Made by a program: the position numbers and the translations under genes
Shown here: positions 35,782-44,892 of the stretch, piece by piece
Layout: each line of letters starts with the position of its first letter
Position numbering within the stretch: the first letter of the stretch is position 1
Notes under the pieces: model-generated
Seen by the model: the letters and a program-made list of their open reading frames with translations, nothing else
Told to the model about the DNA's origin: nothing
Databases searched by the model: none
From: Stutzerimonas azotifigens
GTDB taxonomy: Bacteria; Pseudomonadota; Gammaproteobacteria; Pseudomonadales; Pseudomonadaceae
Direction of reading: 5' to 3'
Assembly (NCBI RefSeq): GCF_013522725.1
Contig: NZ_JAAMRF010000003.1
Span: 62,001 to 126,000, forward strand
Length of the DNA stretch: 64,000 nucleotides

Positions 35782-38331
35782 ATGAGCGTCACCACGATCG
35801 ACTGTGCCCAGGAGCCGATTCACACCCCCGGCACCATCCAGCCCCATGGCTTGCTGTTGGGTTGCACCCTGCCCGATTGGTCCGTCGCTCATGTGTCGGG
35901 CAATGTTTCGAAATTTCTCGAAGGTGTCGCGCCGGTGGGTCTGCTGGGGCAGTCGCTTGACCAGGTGCTTCCGGCCGAAACGGTGCACGCGGTGCGCAAT
36001 CAGCTGCAGACCGCCATGCTCTCGGGCCTGGCCGAGCGGCTCGATTGCCTGGCCCTCGACGGGGGCACCCGGCGGTACGACCTGACGGTGCATCTGGCGG
36101 GCGGTCTGGCGGTGATCGAGGCGGTGCCAAGCATGCCGGGGGCAGGCGCCAACGGCGTGACGTTGCTGCGGGGGCTTGCCGGTCGCCTGCGCCGCACGGC
36201 TACGGTGTCGCGCCTGCTCACGCTCGCCGCGCAGCAGATGCGTGCCGTGACCGGTTATGACCGGGTGATGATCTACCGCTTCCTGCACGACGATTCCGGC
36301 GAGGTGGTGGCCGAGGCGGTCCGACCCGGCACCGACTCCTATTTTGGCCTGCGCTACCCGGCCACCGATATCCCGGCGCAGGCGCGTGCGCTCTACCGGC
36401 GCCAGCCGCTGCGGCTGATCCCGGATGTCGACTATGTGCCGGTCCCGGTGCTGCCCGGGCGCGGCCCCGACGGGCAGCCGCTCGACCTGGGGCTGGCGGC
36501 GCTGCGCAGCGTTTCGCCCGTGCATATCCAGTACCTGCGCAACATGAACGTACGCGCGACCCTCACCGTGAGCCTGATGCGCGGCGACAAGCTGTGGGGC
36601 CTGATCGCCTGTCACCACAGCGAGCCGCATTACCTGAGCGGCGCCTTGTGTTCGGCGGCGGAGCTGTTCGGGCAGATGCTCTCACTGCAGATCGACGTGC
36701 GCGAACAGGAGCAGGAACAGCATCGCCTGTCCAAGGCGCAGAGCGCCCACGACCGGCTGCTGTCCGCCATGTCGCCGCGCGACACGGTATTCGAGGACCT
36801 GGGCCGCTACGCCGACATGCTCAATGCGATGATCGCCAGCGACGGCCTGGCGGTCTGGTCGAACGGCCAGCTCAGCGGGCAGGGCGTGCTGCCGCCCGAC
36901 GAGGCGATCGCCGAGCTGATCGCGTTCCTCGGGCAGAAGCCGGTCGATCGCATCTACGCGACGTCATCGCTGGCCGAGCATTTCGCGCCGGCTGCGCGTT
37001 TCGCCGATCGCGCCAGCGGTGTGCTGGCCATTCCCATTTCAAGGGCGGCGCAGGATTACCTGCTGTTCTTTCGTCGCGAAGTGATCCAGACCGTCACCTG
37101 GGGCGGCAACCCGGACAAGGCCATGCAGCGCGATACGTCGACGGGCCAGCTCCACCCGCGGCACAGTTTCGAGGTCTGGCGCGAAACCGTGCGGTGTCAC
37201 GCCCAGCCCTGGACATCGAGCGAGCTGCGGGTCGCCGAGACGCTGCGGGTCGCCCTGCTGGAGGTCGTGCTGCGGCGCTCGGAGCTGATCGCCTCGGAGC
37301 GCCAGCGCGCCCAGGACAGTCAGTCGCTGCTCATCGCCGAACTCAATCATCGAATCAAGAACGTGCTCAGCCTGGTGCTGGCCACCACCCGTCAGAGCGC
37401 CCAGCAGGCCACTTCGGTCGAGGCGTTCACGGAGGAGATGGAGCACCGCATCCAGGCGCTCGCCAGCGCCCACGATCAGATCAACGCGCCCAGCGGCACC
37501 TGTACCCAGTTGCGGGCGCTGCTTGAATCCGAGGCGCGGGCTTGGAACGGCCGGGATGAGCTGGACGAACGCATCCAGCTCTCCGGCAGCGCCGTGCTGC
37601 TGGACGTGCGCAGCTACCAGACGCTGGCGCTGGTGTTCCACGAGATGATGACCAACGCCGCCAAGTACGGCGCCCTGAGCGTGCCGGAGGGGCAGCTGAC
37701 GGTGAGTTGGCAGCTGATCGAAGGGCGCGGCCTGGTGATCGAGTGGAACGAAAGCGGCGGCCCCGAGGTGCAGCCTCCGACCCGTCGTGGCTTCGGCAGT
37801 ATCGTGACCGAGCGCACCATTCCTTTCGAACTGCAGGGCGAGGCGCGCGTGGAGTTTCGTCCCGAGGGCCTGTTCGCCTGCTTCCAGGTACCGCCGGCGC
37901 ATGTCTCGGCGGGCGTCGATCGAGAGCAGCCGCGCGATACGGTCAAGCCGCCAAACGCCAGCTCGCTCGCCGGGCTTCGTCTGCTGCTGGTCGAGGACAG
38001 CATGATGATCGCCCTAGACGCCCAGGCCATGCTCGAAGATGTCGGCGTCCAGGTGGAAATCGCCGGCTCGCTGGATCACGCCCGGCGTGCGTTGCGCCTG
38101 GATCGCTTCGACCTGGCGGTGCTCGACGTCAACCTCGCCGGCGAAACCAGCCTGGGCATCGCGGCGGAGCTGGAGGCCCGGCAGCATCCGTTCCTGTTCG
38201 CCACCGGCTACGGTGCGCGGACGGCCATTCCCGAGCGCTTCGACCAGGTGCCCGTGGTGACCAAACCCTACAACCTCAATGCCCTGGCCTACGCCATCGG
38301 CCAGGTCCCGGGCATCGCCTTGCCCGGCTGA
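35782..38331 (+). CDS. Bacteriophytochrome HWE-type histidine kinase with C-terminal receiver
   Basis: An 849-residue red/far-red photoreceptor. The N-terminal extension carries C8 (MSVTTIDC), the biliverdin attachment site of bacteriophytochromes. PAS (about 15-120), GAF (about 135-310, with 'PATDIP' and D196 near the chromophore) and PHY (about 325-500, tongue motif PRHSF at 459-463) follow. The kinase is of the HWE class: H523 in 'ELNHRIKN' and W655-N-E657. A receiver at 733-842 has D782 and K828. No heme oxygenase gene, needed for biliverdin, is adjacent. The start is chosen to place C8 correctly; the longer frame has no phytochrome similarity. No separate output gene is seen. Confidence 0.93.
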   Translation: MSVTTIDCAQEPIHTPGTIQPHGLLLGCTLPDWSVAHVSGNVSKFLEGVAPVGLLGQSLDQVLPAETVHAVRNQLQTAMLSGLAERLDCLALDGGTRRYDLTVHLAGGLAVIEAVPSMPGAGANGVTLLRGLAGRLRRTATVSRLLTLAAQQMRAVTGYDRVMIYRFLHDDSGEVVAEAVRPGTDSYFGLRYPATDIPAQARALYRRQPLRLIPDVDYVPVPVLPGRGPDGQPLDLGLAALRSVSPVHIQYLRNMNVRATLTVSLMRGDKLWGLIACHHSEPHYLSGALCSAAELFGQMLSLQIDVREQEQEQHRLSKAQSAHDRLLSAMSPRDTVFEDLGRYADMLNAMIASDGLAVWSNGQLSGQGVLPPDEAIAELIAFLGQKPVDRIYATSSLAEHFAPAARFADRASGVLAIPISRAAQDYLLFFRREVIQTVTWGGNPDKAMQRDTSTGQLHPRHSFEVWRETVRCHAQPWTSSELRVAETLRVALLEVVLRRSELIASERQRAQDSQSLLIAELNHRIKNVLSLVLATTRQSAQQATSVEAFTEEMEHRIQALASAHDQINAPSGTCTQLRALLESEARAWNGRDELDERIQLSGSAVLLDVRSYQTLALVFHEMMTNAAKYGALSVPEGQLTVSWQLIEGRGLVIEWNESGGPEVQPPTRRGFGSIVTERTIPFELQGEARVEFRPEGLFACFQVPPAHVSAGVDREQPRDTVKPPNASSLAGLRLLLVEDSMMIALDAQAMLEDVGVQVEIAGSLDHARRALRLDRFDLAVLDVNLAGETSLGIAAELEARQHPFLFATGYGARTAIPERFDQVPVVTKPYNLNALAYAIGQVPGIALPG

Positions 38332-38403
38332 CGATGGCGGCGGCCCCCACCAGGCGATAGCATGAGGCCGCGCGGCTCGGCATCGACAGGCGAGGTTCAG
38401 GGA

Positions 38404-38757
38404 ATGAAGAAACTGCTCTATTGCGTCCTGCTGATCGCGGCGGGCCACAAGGGTTGGACGTACTGGCAGGCGCGTTCGGTCGAGCCGCTCGAAGACCGGC
38501 CCTATCTGGTGGTCTACGGCCGCGACAGCTGCGGCTATACCCAGGGCACGCTTCGCGCGCTGTCGAGCGCAGGGGTCAGGTTCCGCTACCTGAACGTGGA
38601 TGACCCGGTGGTGGCCGACTCCCTGCACGGGCGGATGGGCCGCAAGGGAATCGACACCCGCTATTACTACCTGCCGGTGGTGGACCTGAACAACGCGATC
38701 AGCATCCGGCCGGACAATGCCACGCTGGTCGCCCAAGCCAAAGCCACGATTCCCTGA
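38404..38757 (+). CDS. Glutaredoxin-like thioredoxin-fold protein, membrane anchored
   Basis: A 117-residue protein with a short N-terminal hydrophobic segment (about 3-14), then a thioredoxin-like core: 'YLVVYGRDSCGYTQGTLRAL' with a C-G-Y-T active-site motif (single cysteine, like monothiol glutaredoxins), and a cis-proline candidate in 'YYLPVVDLNN'. It may act on periplasmic or membrane-proximal thiols. AGGG precedes the ATG. Neighbours give no functional hint. Confidence 0.65.
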   Translation: MKKLLYCVLLIAAGHKGWTYWQARSVEPLEDRPYLVVYGRDSCGYTQGTLRALSSAGVRFRYLNVDDPVVADSLHGRMGRKGIDTRYYYLPVVDLNNAISIRPDNATLVAQAKATIP

Positions 38758-38772
38758 TCGGCGCCTGGGCGC

Positions 38773-39324
38773 TCACTCGCAGGCCACGCGGACCTGGGTC
38801 AGGTCGAACCCCAGGCGCTCGCGAAACTCGTCGAGAAAGGCCTGGGTAAATCCCGCCTTGCCCCAGTCGTTGAAGATGAAGCCCAGGTTCGAGAACGCGC
38901 AGGGCTGCAGAAACAGGAAGCCGTTGATGTCGTCTTCATGGCCGCATTCCGGGCAGCGGAAGTGGTCGGTGTGGCCGGGCATCCAGTCTTCGAGGCTGTC
39001 GAACAGGGCCTCGCCAATCTCCCGACGGCATTCGGGGCAGCCGGCTTCCTCCTTGAAACCCTGCGTCGGGGTATAGATGCAGCGGCGGGTGATGACTTCC
39101 AGACCGTTGACTGGCTCGTCGAAGGGCAGCCTGGCTGGATGCTGCGCGACTTGCCGGGCACCGGGGGCCAGCGCATGGGCCATGCGGTTGCCGGTGCGCC
39201 CGCAGGTGGTCGGCACCGTCTCGACGATGTTGCGGTGGGCCAGCCAGCGGACAATGGCGTGGGCACGGGCTTCGTGGCCTGGGTAGCTGGAAATCTGCGG
39301 CACGATGATCAGCTGGTCGGCCAT
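38773..39324 (-). CDS. Conserved hypothetical protein with zinc-ribbon motifs
   Basis: A 183-residue soluble protein beginning MADQLIIVPQISSYPGHEAR. Two CxxC pairs, 'GCPECRR' and 'FRCPECGHED', about 25 residues apart suggest a bound zinc ion. Further cysteines are in 'TTCGRTG' and 'RRCIYTP'. No enzymatic motif was recognised. It is convergent with the glutaredoxin-like gene and divergent from the guanidinobutyrase operon. Confidence 0.65.
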   Translation of the reverse strand: MADQLIIVPQISSYPGHEARAHAIVRWLAHRNIVETVPTTCGRTGNRMAHALAPGARQVAQHPARLPFDEPVNGLEVITRRCIYTPTQGFKEEAGCPECRREIGEALFDSLEDWMPGHTDHFRCPECGHEDDINGFLFLQPCAFSNLGFIFNDWGKAGFTQAFLDEFRERLGFDLTQVRVACE

Positions 39325-39437
39325 GGCGGCGCCTCGTGAGGTCGGACAGGCGCGCAGCTTAATGCCTATCCGGCGCGGGTCAAGGCAGGCGGGACAGGGT
39401 GCAGCCCGCGGTCCGATGATGAGCGAGGCATGTCGAT

Positions 39438-39457
39438 AGTTTAGAAATCTCTGAACT
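39438..39457 (+). promoter_or_regulatory. Imperfect palindrome upstream of the guanidino operon
   Basis: AGTTTAG-AAATCT-CTGAACT is a 20-base inverted repeat with one mismatch, in the only AT-rich part of the 217-base gap before gbuA. It is a candidate operator or activator site for the nine-gene operon. No regulator gene is linked. Confidence 0.35.
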
Positions 39458-39541
39458 GATTATTTGCTCCGGCCGATTCTTCCGTTCCGGCGTGCTGGCC
39501 AAGATGGCTCTCAACGATCGCATCGACATGAGGGCCGTCCG

Positions 39542-40492
39542 TTGGAAAAGACCTTGCACCAGCCGCTGGGAGGCAACGAAATGCCGCGCTTTGGCGGCAT
39601 CGCCAGCATGATGCGCCTGCCGGTGGTGGACAGCCCCGCCGGGCTGGACGTCGCTTTCGTCGGCATTCCGCTGGATATCGGCACCTCGCTGCGTGCCGGA
39701 ACGCGCTTCGGCCCGCGGGAGATTCGCGCCCAGTCGGTGATGATTCGTCCCTACAACATGGCCACCGGCGCCGCGCCGTTCGACTCGCTGAGCGTGGCGG
39801 ACATCGGCGACGTGGCGATCAATACCTTCAACCTGCTCGACACCGTGCGGATCATCGAGCAGGCCTATGACCGCATCCTCGAACACGGGGTGATCCCGCT
39901 GACCCTGGGCGGCGACCACACCCTGACGCTGCCGATTCTGCGGGCGATGAAGAAGAAGTACGGCAAGGTCGGGCTGGTGCATGTCGATGCCCATGCCGAC
40001 GTCAACGATCACATGTTCGGCGAGAAGATCGCCCACGGCACTACCTTCCGCCGCGCGGTCGAGGAAGACCTGCTCGACTGCGACCGTGTGGTGCAGATCG
40101 GCCTGCGTGCCCAGGGGTACACCGCTGAAGACTTCAACTGGTGTCGCACCCAGGGCTTTCGCGTGGTGCAGGCCGAAGAATGCTGGCACCGGTCGCTCGA
40201 ACCGCTGATGGCCGAGGTGCGCGAGCGCGTCGGTGGCGGGCCGGTGTACCTGTCGTTCGACATCGACGGTATTGACCCGGCCTGGGCGCCGGGCACCGGC
40301 ACCCCGGAAGTCGGCGGGCTGACCACCATCCAGGCGCTGGAAATCATCCGCGGCTGCCAAGGCTTGGAGCTGATCGGCGGCGACCTGGTGGAGGTCTCGC
40401 CACCCTACGACACCACCGGCAACACCGCGCTGCTCGGCGCCAATCTGCTCTACGAAATGCTCTGCGTGATGCCTGGCGTGATCAGGCGCTGA
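39542..40492 (+). CDS. gbuA: Guanidinobutyrase (agmatinase/ureohydrolase family)
   Basis: A 316-residue ureohydrolase with the binuclear manganese ligands in 'GGDHTLTLP', 'VDAHADVNDH' and 'SFDIDGIDP'. It closely follows GbuA of P. aeruginosa ('LHQPLGGNEMPRFGGIA' and 'MIRPYNMATGAAPFDSLSVAD'), which splits 4-guanidinobutyrate into GABA and urea. The family start aligns with TTG at 39542, which has GAGGG just upstream; no ATG serves. First gene of an operon with an AruI-like decarboxylase, giving the last two special steps of the arginine transaminase route. Other guanidino acids cannot be excluded as substrates. Confidence 0.9.
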   Translation: MEKTLHQPLGGNEMPRFGGIASMMRLPVVDSPAGLDVAFVGIPLDIGTSLRAGTRFGPREIRAQSVMIRPYNMATGAAPFDSLSVADIGDVAINTFNLLDTVRIIEQAYDRILEHGVIPLTLGGDHTLTLPILRAMKKKYGKVGLVHVDAHADVNDHMFGEKIAHGTTFRRAVEEDLLDCDRVVQIGLRAQGYTAEDFNWCRTQGFRVVQAEECWHRSLEPLMAEVRERVGGGPVYLSFDIDGIDPAWAPGTGTPEVGGLTTIQALEIIRGCQGLELIGGDLVEVSPPYDTTGNTALLGANLLYEMLCVMPGVIRR

Positions 40493-40551
40493 CACGGACA
40501 CCCCGCGGCCCGCCCGGCGCGGCCGGACCCTAACCGGTAGCAGGATGCAGC

Positions 40552-41394
40552 ATGAAGCTCGAGATATTTCGCACCCTCTGGGGCAATCGCAGCCCCTGGC
40601 CCCAGGTACTCGATGAACTACGCGGCGCCGGCTTCGACGGTATCGAGGCGCGCCTGCCTGAAGCTGGGGCCGAACGCAGCCGTTTCGGCCGCTTTCTGCG
40701 CGACAACGCAGTGCCCTACATCTGCGTGCTGTTCACTTCGACGCCAGTGTTGCCGCGCCAGTCCGACACCCCGGCGATGCACCTGGCAGACCTGGCGCGC
40801 AAGCTGGCGCTGGCCGCCGAGCTCGAGCCGCGCTTCATCAACCTGCTGGCCGGCAATGACCGCTGGAGCCAGGCCGAGCAGGTCGACTTTTTCGGTGCCG
40901 CGATGGAGCTCGGGGAGCGTGCCGGTCTGCTGCTGAGCTTCGAGACCCACCGCGCCCGTTCGCTCTATAGCCCCTGGGTCACGCTGGACCTGATTCGCCA
41001 GCTGCCGGCGCTGCGCTTCACCAGCGACATCAGCCACTGGGTGGTGACCTGCGAGCGGTTGCTGGACGATCCGGCCGACGACCTGACGCCCTTCGTCGAG
41101 CGCGTGCACCACATCCAGGCCCGTGTCGGTTACGACCAGGGGCCGCAGGTGCCCCATCCTGGTGCGCCCGAGTACGCCGACGCACTGGCCTTTCACCAGC
41201 GCCACTGGGAGAGCGTCTGGAGCAGCCAGCAACGGCGCGGCTTCGCTGGCACCACGCTCACCCCCGAGTTCGGCCCGGACGGCTATTTGCATCACCTGCC
41301 CTTTACCGACGTGCCGGTCGCCGACCTCTGGCAGCTGAACCAGTGGATGGCGCGCACCGAGCGGCATCACTTCCATCGATTTCTCGGCCACTAG
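40552..41394 (+). CDS. Xylose isomerase-like TIM-barrel protein
   Basis: A 280-residue AP-endonuclease-2/sugar isomerase-like barrel. Likely metal ligands are visible at strand ends: Glu in 'LSFETHRAR', Asp and His in 'TSDISHWVV', His in 'HHIQARVG' and Glu in '[10 protein letters not shown]'. Such proteins isomerise or epimerise sugars and hydroxy-keto acids. It is 59 bases after gbuA and 14 bases before the oxygenase gene. No known step of arginine or guanidinobutyrate breakdown needs an isomerase, so its substrate is unknown. Confidence 0.8.
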   Translation: MKLEIFRTLWGNRSPWPQVLDELRGAGFDGIEARLPEAGAERSRFGRFLRDNAVPYICVLFTSTPVLPRQSDTPAMHLADLARKLALAAELEPRFINLLAGNDRWSQAEQVDFFGAAMELGERAGLLLSFETHRARSLYSPWVTLDLIRQLPALRFTSDISHWVVTCERLLDDPADDLTPFVERVHHIQARVGYDQGPQVPHPGAPEYADALAFHQRHWESVWSSQQRRGFAGTTLTPEFGPDGYLHHLPFTDVPVADLWQLNQWMARTERHHFHRFLGH

Positions 41395-41408
41395 CAAGGA
41401 GCGATTCC

Positions 41409-42449
41409 ATGAGCGGCAGCGCCAAGCATTTCACCCGTATCCCGGTGATCGACATCGGCGACCTGTTCAGCCCCGATCTGGCCCGACGCCAGGCGGTGGC
41501 CGACCAGCTTGGCAAGGCGGCGCGCGAGGTGGGCTTTCTCTACATCACCGGCCATCGCATCGAGCCGTCGCTGATCGACGGCCTGCACCGCGCCGCCGAG
41601 GACTTCTTCGCCCAATCCTTCGAAACCAAGATGCGCCATTACATCGGCGCCTCGGAAAGCCACAAGGGCTACGTGCCCGAGGGTGAAGAGGTCTATTCGA
41701 AGGGCAAGCCGGACCACAAGGAAGCCTTCGATATCGGTTTCGAAGTGCCCGCCGACAACCCATTGGTGCTCGCTGGCACGCCCCTGCTGGGGCCGAACCG
41801 CTGGCCCGAGCTGCCGGGCTTCAGGGAGGCGGCGCAAGCCTATTACGCCGCGGTGTTTGGTCTCGGGCGCCAGCTGTTTCGCGGCTTCGCCCTGGCCCTG
41901 GGGCTGGCCGAGGATGCCTTCGACGGCGTAGCGAACTTTCCGCCATCCAAGCTGCGGCTGATCCACTACCCCTACGACGGCGAGGCGCAGGACGCCCCGG
42001 GCATCGGCGCCCACACCGACTACGAGTGCTTCACCATCCTGCTGGCCGACCGCCCGGGGCTGGAGGTGATGAACGATCTGGGCGACTGGATCGACGCGCC
42101 GCCGGTGGAGGGCGCCTTCGTCGTCAATATCGGCGACATGCTCGAGGTGATGACCGCCGGCACCTTCGTCGCCACCGCCCACCGGGTACGCAAGGTGGCC
42201 GAGGAGCGCTATTCCTTCCCGCTGTTCTACGCCTGCGACTACCACACCCAGATTCGCCCGCTGCCGCAATTCGCCGAGGCCGGCACCCGTTACGAGCCGC
42301 TGAGTATCGGCGAGCACATGTGGAGCCAGGCGCTGCAGACCTATCAATATCTGAAAAGACGCGTCGAGGCCGGGGACCTGCAACTGCCCGAACGCGCCCG
42401 CAAACCCTCGAGCTTCGGCCACCTCAAGCATCAGCCGAGCGCGACCTGA
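41409..42449 (+). CDS. Fe(II)/2-oxoglutarate-dependent oxygenase (isopenicillin N synthase-like)
   Basis: A 346-residue oxygenase with an N-terminal DIOX_N region ('[10 protein letters not shown]', '[10 protein letters not shown]') and a double-stranded beta-helix core. The iron triad is complete: H202 and D204 in 'GAHTDYE' and H258 in 'TAHRVRK'; the 2-oxoglutarate motif R267-x-S269 is in 'ERYSFP'. It follows AAGGAG. It should hydroxylate a small molecule using O2 and 2-oxoglutarate. In the operon of guanidinobutyrase and an AruI-like decarboxylase, an arginine-related or guanidino substrate is plausible. Related enzymes act on arginine and homoarginine, but substrate cannot be read from sequence. 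Confidence 0.88.
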   Translation: MSGSAKHFTRIPVIDIGDLFSPDLARRQAVADQLGKAAREVGFLYITGHRIEPSLIDGLHRAAEDFFAQSFETKMRHYIGASESHKGYVPEGEEVYSKGKPDHKEAFDIGFEVPADNPLVLAGTPLLGPNRWPELPGFREAAQAYYAAVFGLGRQLFRGFALALGLAEDAFDGVANFPPSKLRLIHYPYDGEAQDAPGIGAHTDYECFTILLADRPGLEVMNDLGDWIDAPPVEGAFVVNIGDMLEVMTAGTFVATAHRVRKVAEERYSFPLFYACDYHTQIRPLPQFAEAGTRYEPLSIGEHMWSQALQTYQYLKRRVEAGDLQLPERARKPSSFGHLKHQPSAT

Positions 42450-42490
42450 TTCGCTGCCGACGACCTTTAAAGCCTTTGGAGAACATAACG

Positions 42491-43291
42491 ATGAAAAGCC
42501 TGAAGACTCTTTACCTCGGCGGCCTGGGCGCGCTGCTACTGGGCGCCACCCTCGGTGCTGTCGCCGCCGACACACCCAAGACCGCCACCCGTGGCGAGCT
42601 CAAGGTGGGCATGGAGATCGCCTACCCGCCGTTCGAATACTACGAAGGCGACAAGGTGGTCGGGTTCGATCCGGAAGTGTCCGCCGAGCTGGCCAAGCGG
42701 ATGGGCCTGGAGGCGACCTTCTCGGACACGCGCTTTCCCAACCTGATCCTGGGGCTGAACGCCAACCGCTTCGACACCATCATCTCCGGCATGTACATCC
42801 TGCCCGAGCGCCTCGAACAGGCCGACGCCATCCCCTACGCCAAGACCGGCGCGGCAATCATGGTACGCGCCGATGCCGAGCGTAAGCCTGCGACCGAGCA
42901 GGAGCTGTGCGGCCTGGCCGTCGGGCTGCAGCAGGGCACGTCCTGGATCAAGAAGCTCAACGAGCTGTCGGCCGGCTATTGCACCGAGCAGGGCAAGGGC
43001 GCGATCACCGTCAACGAATACCCGACCAGCTCGGAAACTTCCCAGGCGCTGCTCTCCGGGCACATCCAGGCGCACCTGGAAATCGCCAGCGCCTCGCAGC
43101 TAATGGTGGAGAAGTCGCGCGGGCGCATCGTCGTCACCACGCCTGAGTCGATCTACCCGGAAACGCTGGGCATCTATGTGAAGAAGGGCAACACCCAACT
43201 GCTCGATGCGCTCAAGACCGCACTCGATGACTTCAAGCAGAGCGGCGACTACGAGCAGCTGCTGGCCAAGTACGGTCTGGAAGAAGCCTGA
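42491..43291 (+). CDS. Amino-acid ABC transporter, periplasmic binding protein
   Basis: A 266-residue solute-binding protein of the polar amino acid family (SBP_bac_3). A signal peptide of about 26 residues ends at 'GAVAA'. The mature protein has 'LKVGMEIAYPPFEYYEGDKVVGFDPEVSAEL' features (in part) and the hinge region 'VGLQQGTSW'. It should deliver a cationic or polar amino acid, possibly a guanidino compound, to the permease-ATPase encoded next. A GC-rich hairpin lies between the two genes. Confidence 0.9.
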   Translation: MKSLKTLYLGGLGALLLGATLGAVAADTPKTATRGELKVGMEIAYPPFEYYEGDKVVGFDPEVSAELAKRMGLEATFSDTRFPNLILGLNANRFDTIISGMYILPERLEQADAIPYAKTGAAIMVRADAERKPATEQELCGLAVGLQQGTSWIKKLNELSAGYCTEQGKGAITVNEYPTSSETSQALLSGHIQAHLEIASASQLMVEKSRGRIVVTTPESIYPETLGIYVKKGNTQLLDALKTALDDFKQSGDYEQLLAKYGLEEA

Positions 43292-43298
43292 TCGCCCT

Positions 43299-43322
43299 GC
43301 GCGGCGCGTGTCTGCGCCGCGC
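43299..43322 (+). terminator. Intra-operon hairpin after the binding protein gene
   Basis: GCGCGGCGC and GCGCCGCGC form a perfect 9-bp stem with a 6-base loop, directly after the stop codon and with no T-run. Such hairpins commonly stabilise binding-protein mRNA relative to downstream permease mRNA. Confidence 0.5.
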
Positions 43323-43371
43323 GACGACCCACCGGGGCCGCAGGATCGCGACCCTAGGCTAGAGGTGACGC

Positions 43372-44892
43372 ATGCCATTCGAATGGACGTATTTCTTCTC
43401 GATGTTCTCCATGCCGGCCTTCTGGAAGGCCAGCTGGACGGTGGTCAAGCTGAGTACCCTGGCCTGGTTGATCGGCATGCTGATCGGCTTTGGCCTGGCC
43501 AGCGCCAAGCAGTCGCTGCACGCCTGGGTGCGTATGCCGGCTTCGATCTATGTCTGGTTCTTCCGCAGCGTGCCGTTGCTGGTACTGCTGATCTTCGTCT
43601 ACAACCTGCCGCAGCTGTTTCCCGGCAGTGGCCCGATATTGTCCCAGCCGTTCTACGCCGGCCTGTTCGCGCTGGTGCTCACCGAGGCGGCCTACATGGC
43701 CGAGATTCATCGCGGCGGGCTGCTCTCGGTCGCCAAGGGCCAGCGGGAGGCGGCGCGGGCACTGGGCATTCGCGGGCTCGGCACGCAGCGGTTGATCGTG
43801 GTGCCGCAGGCGTTTCGCATCGCCCTGCCGACGCTGACCAACGAGTACGTCACCATCGTCAAGCTGACCTCGCTGGTGTCGGTGATCTCGCTTACCGAGC
43901 TGCTGCTGGTGGGCCAGCGCCTCTATGCGCAGAACTTCCTGGTGCTCGAGACCCTCGGCGCGGTGGCGCTCTACTACGTGCTGATCGTGAGCCTGTTCGG
44001 CTGGCTGCTGCAGTACCTCGAACGGCACCTTGACCTGAGCCGACGCAAGTCCGAAACCCTGGAAGGCGCGCGTCTGCAAACTCTGCGCGAAAGCCTGCCG
44101 GCATCCACCGCGGCGACCGCGCAGAGCCCGCGTGCGGGCATGCCCGACGCGCTGCGTCTCAATGGCGTGCACAAGCGCTACGGCAACCACCACGTGCTCA
44201 AGGGCATCGACCTGCGGGTGCGTCCGGGCGAGGTCATCTCGATCATCGGCCCATCCGGTTCGGGCAAGACGTCGCTGATCCGCACGGTCAACGGCCTGGA
44301 GCGCATCGACGAAGGCGAAATCGTGCTCTTCGGCGAAAGCTTCATCCATGCCGGCGATGCGCCTGACAGCCGCCGCCTGCGTGCCGGCGTGCGGCGCATC
44401 GGCATGGTGTTCCAGAGCTTCAACCTGTTCCCGCACCGCACCATTGTCGACAACGTGCTGCTGGCGCCGCGTTATCACCGTCTGGGCGATACCGCGACCC
44501 TGCGCCAGCAGGCCCTGGCGCTGCTCGACAAGGTCGGCCTGTTGGCCCATGCCGAGAAATACCCGCATCAGCTCTCCGGCGGCCAGCAGCAACGCGTGGC
44601 GATCGCCCGCGCGCTGGCGATGAAGCCGGACATCATGCTGTTCGACGAACCCACCTCGGCGCTCGACCCAGAACTGGTCGGCGACGTGCTTAACGTGATC
44701 CGCGATCTGGCCAGCGAGGGCATGACCATGCTCATCGTCACCCATGAGATGGACTTCGCGCTGTCGATCTCCGACCGCGTGGTGTTCATGGAGGACGGTC
44801 ACATCGGCCTGGACGCCTCGCCCGAGGCGATTCGCAACCACGGCAGCGAGCGCGTTCGGCGCTTCATCGGCCTGGAGACGGACCGGACATGA
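43372..44892 (+). CDS. Amino-acid ABC transporter permease fused to ATP-binding subunit
   Basis: A 506-residue fusion. Residues 1-225 are a HisM-type permease with several membrane segments and the EAA loop ('EAARALGIRGL', 126-136). A linker of about 35 residues follows. Residues 262-506 are the ATPase, with Walker A 'GPSGSGKT' (293-300), signature '[15 protein letters not shown]' (from 401) and Walker B 'IMLFDEPTSAL'. One polypeptide thus supplies both membrane and ATPase roles, presumably as a homodimer. It overlaps the next gene by ATGA. Substrate is inferred to be an arginine-like or guanidino compound from the operon. Confidence 0.93.
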   Translation: MPFEWTYFFSMFSMPAFWKASWTVVKLSTLAWLIGMLIGFGLASAKQSLHAWVRMPASIYVWFFRSVPLLVLLIFVYNLPQLFPGSGPILSQPFYAGLFALVLTEAAYMAEIHRGGLLSVAKGQREAARALGIRGLGTQRLIVVPQAFRIALPTLTNEYVTIVKLTSLVSVISLTELLLVGQRLYAQNFLVLETLGAVALYYVLIVSLFGWLLQYLERHLDLSRRKSETLEGARLQTLRESLPASTAATAQSPRAGMPDALRLNGVHKRYGNHHVLKGIDLRVRPGEVISIIGPSGSGKTSLIRTVNGLERIDEGEIVLFGESFIHAGDAPDSRRLRAGVRRIGMVFQSFNLFPHRTIVDNVLLAPRYHRLGDTATLRQQALALLDKVGLLAHAEKYPHQLSGGQQQRVAIARALAMKPDIMLFDEPTSALDPELVGDVLNVIRDLASEGMTMLIVTHEMDFALSISDRVVFMEDGHIGLDASPEAIRNHGSERVRRFIGLETDRT

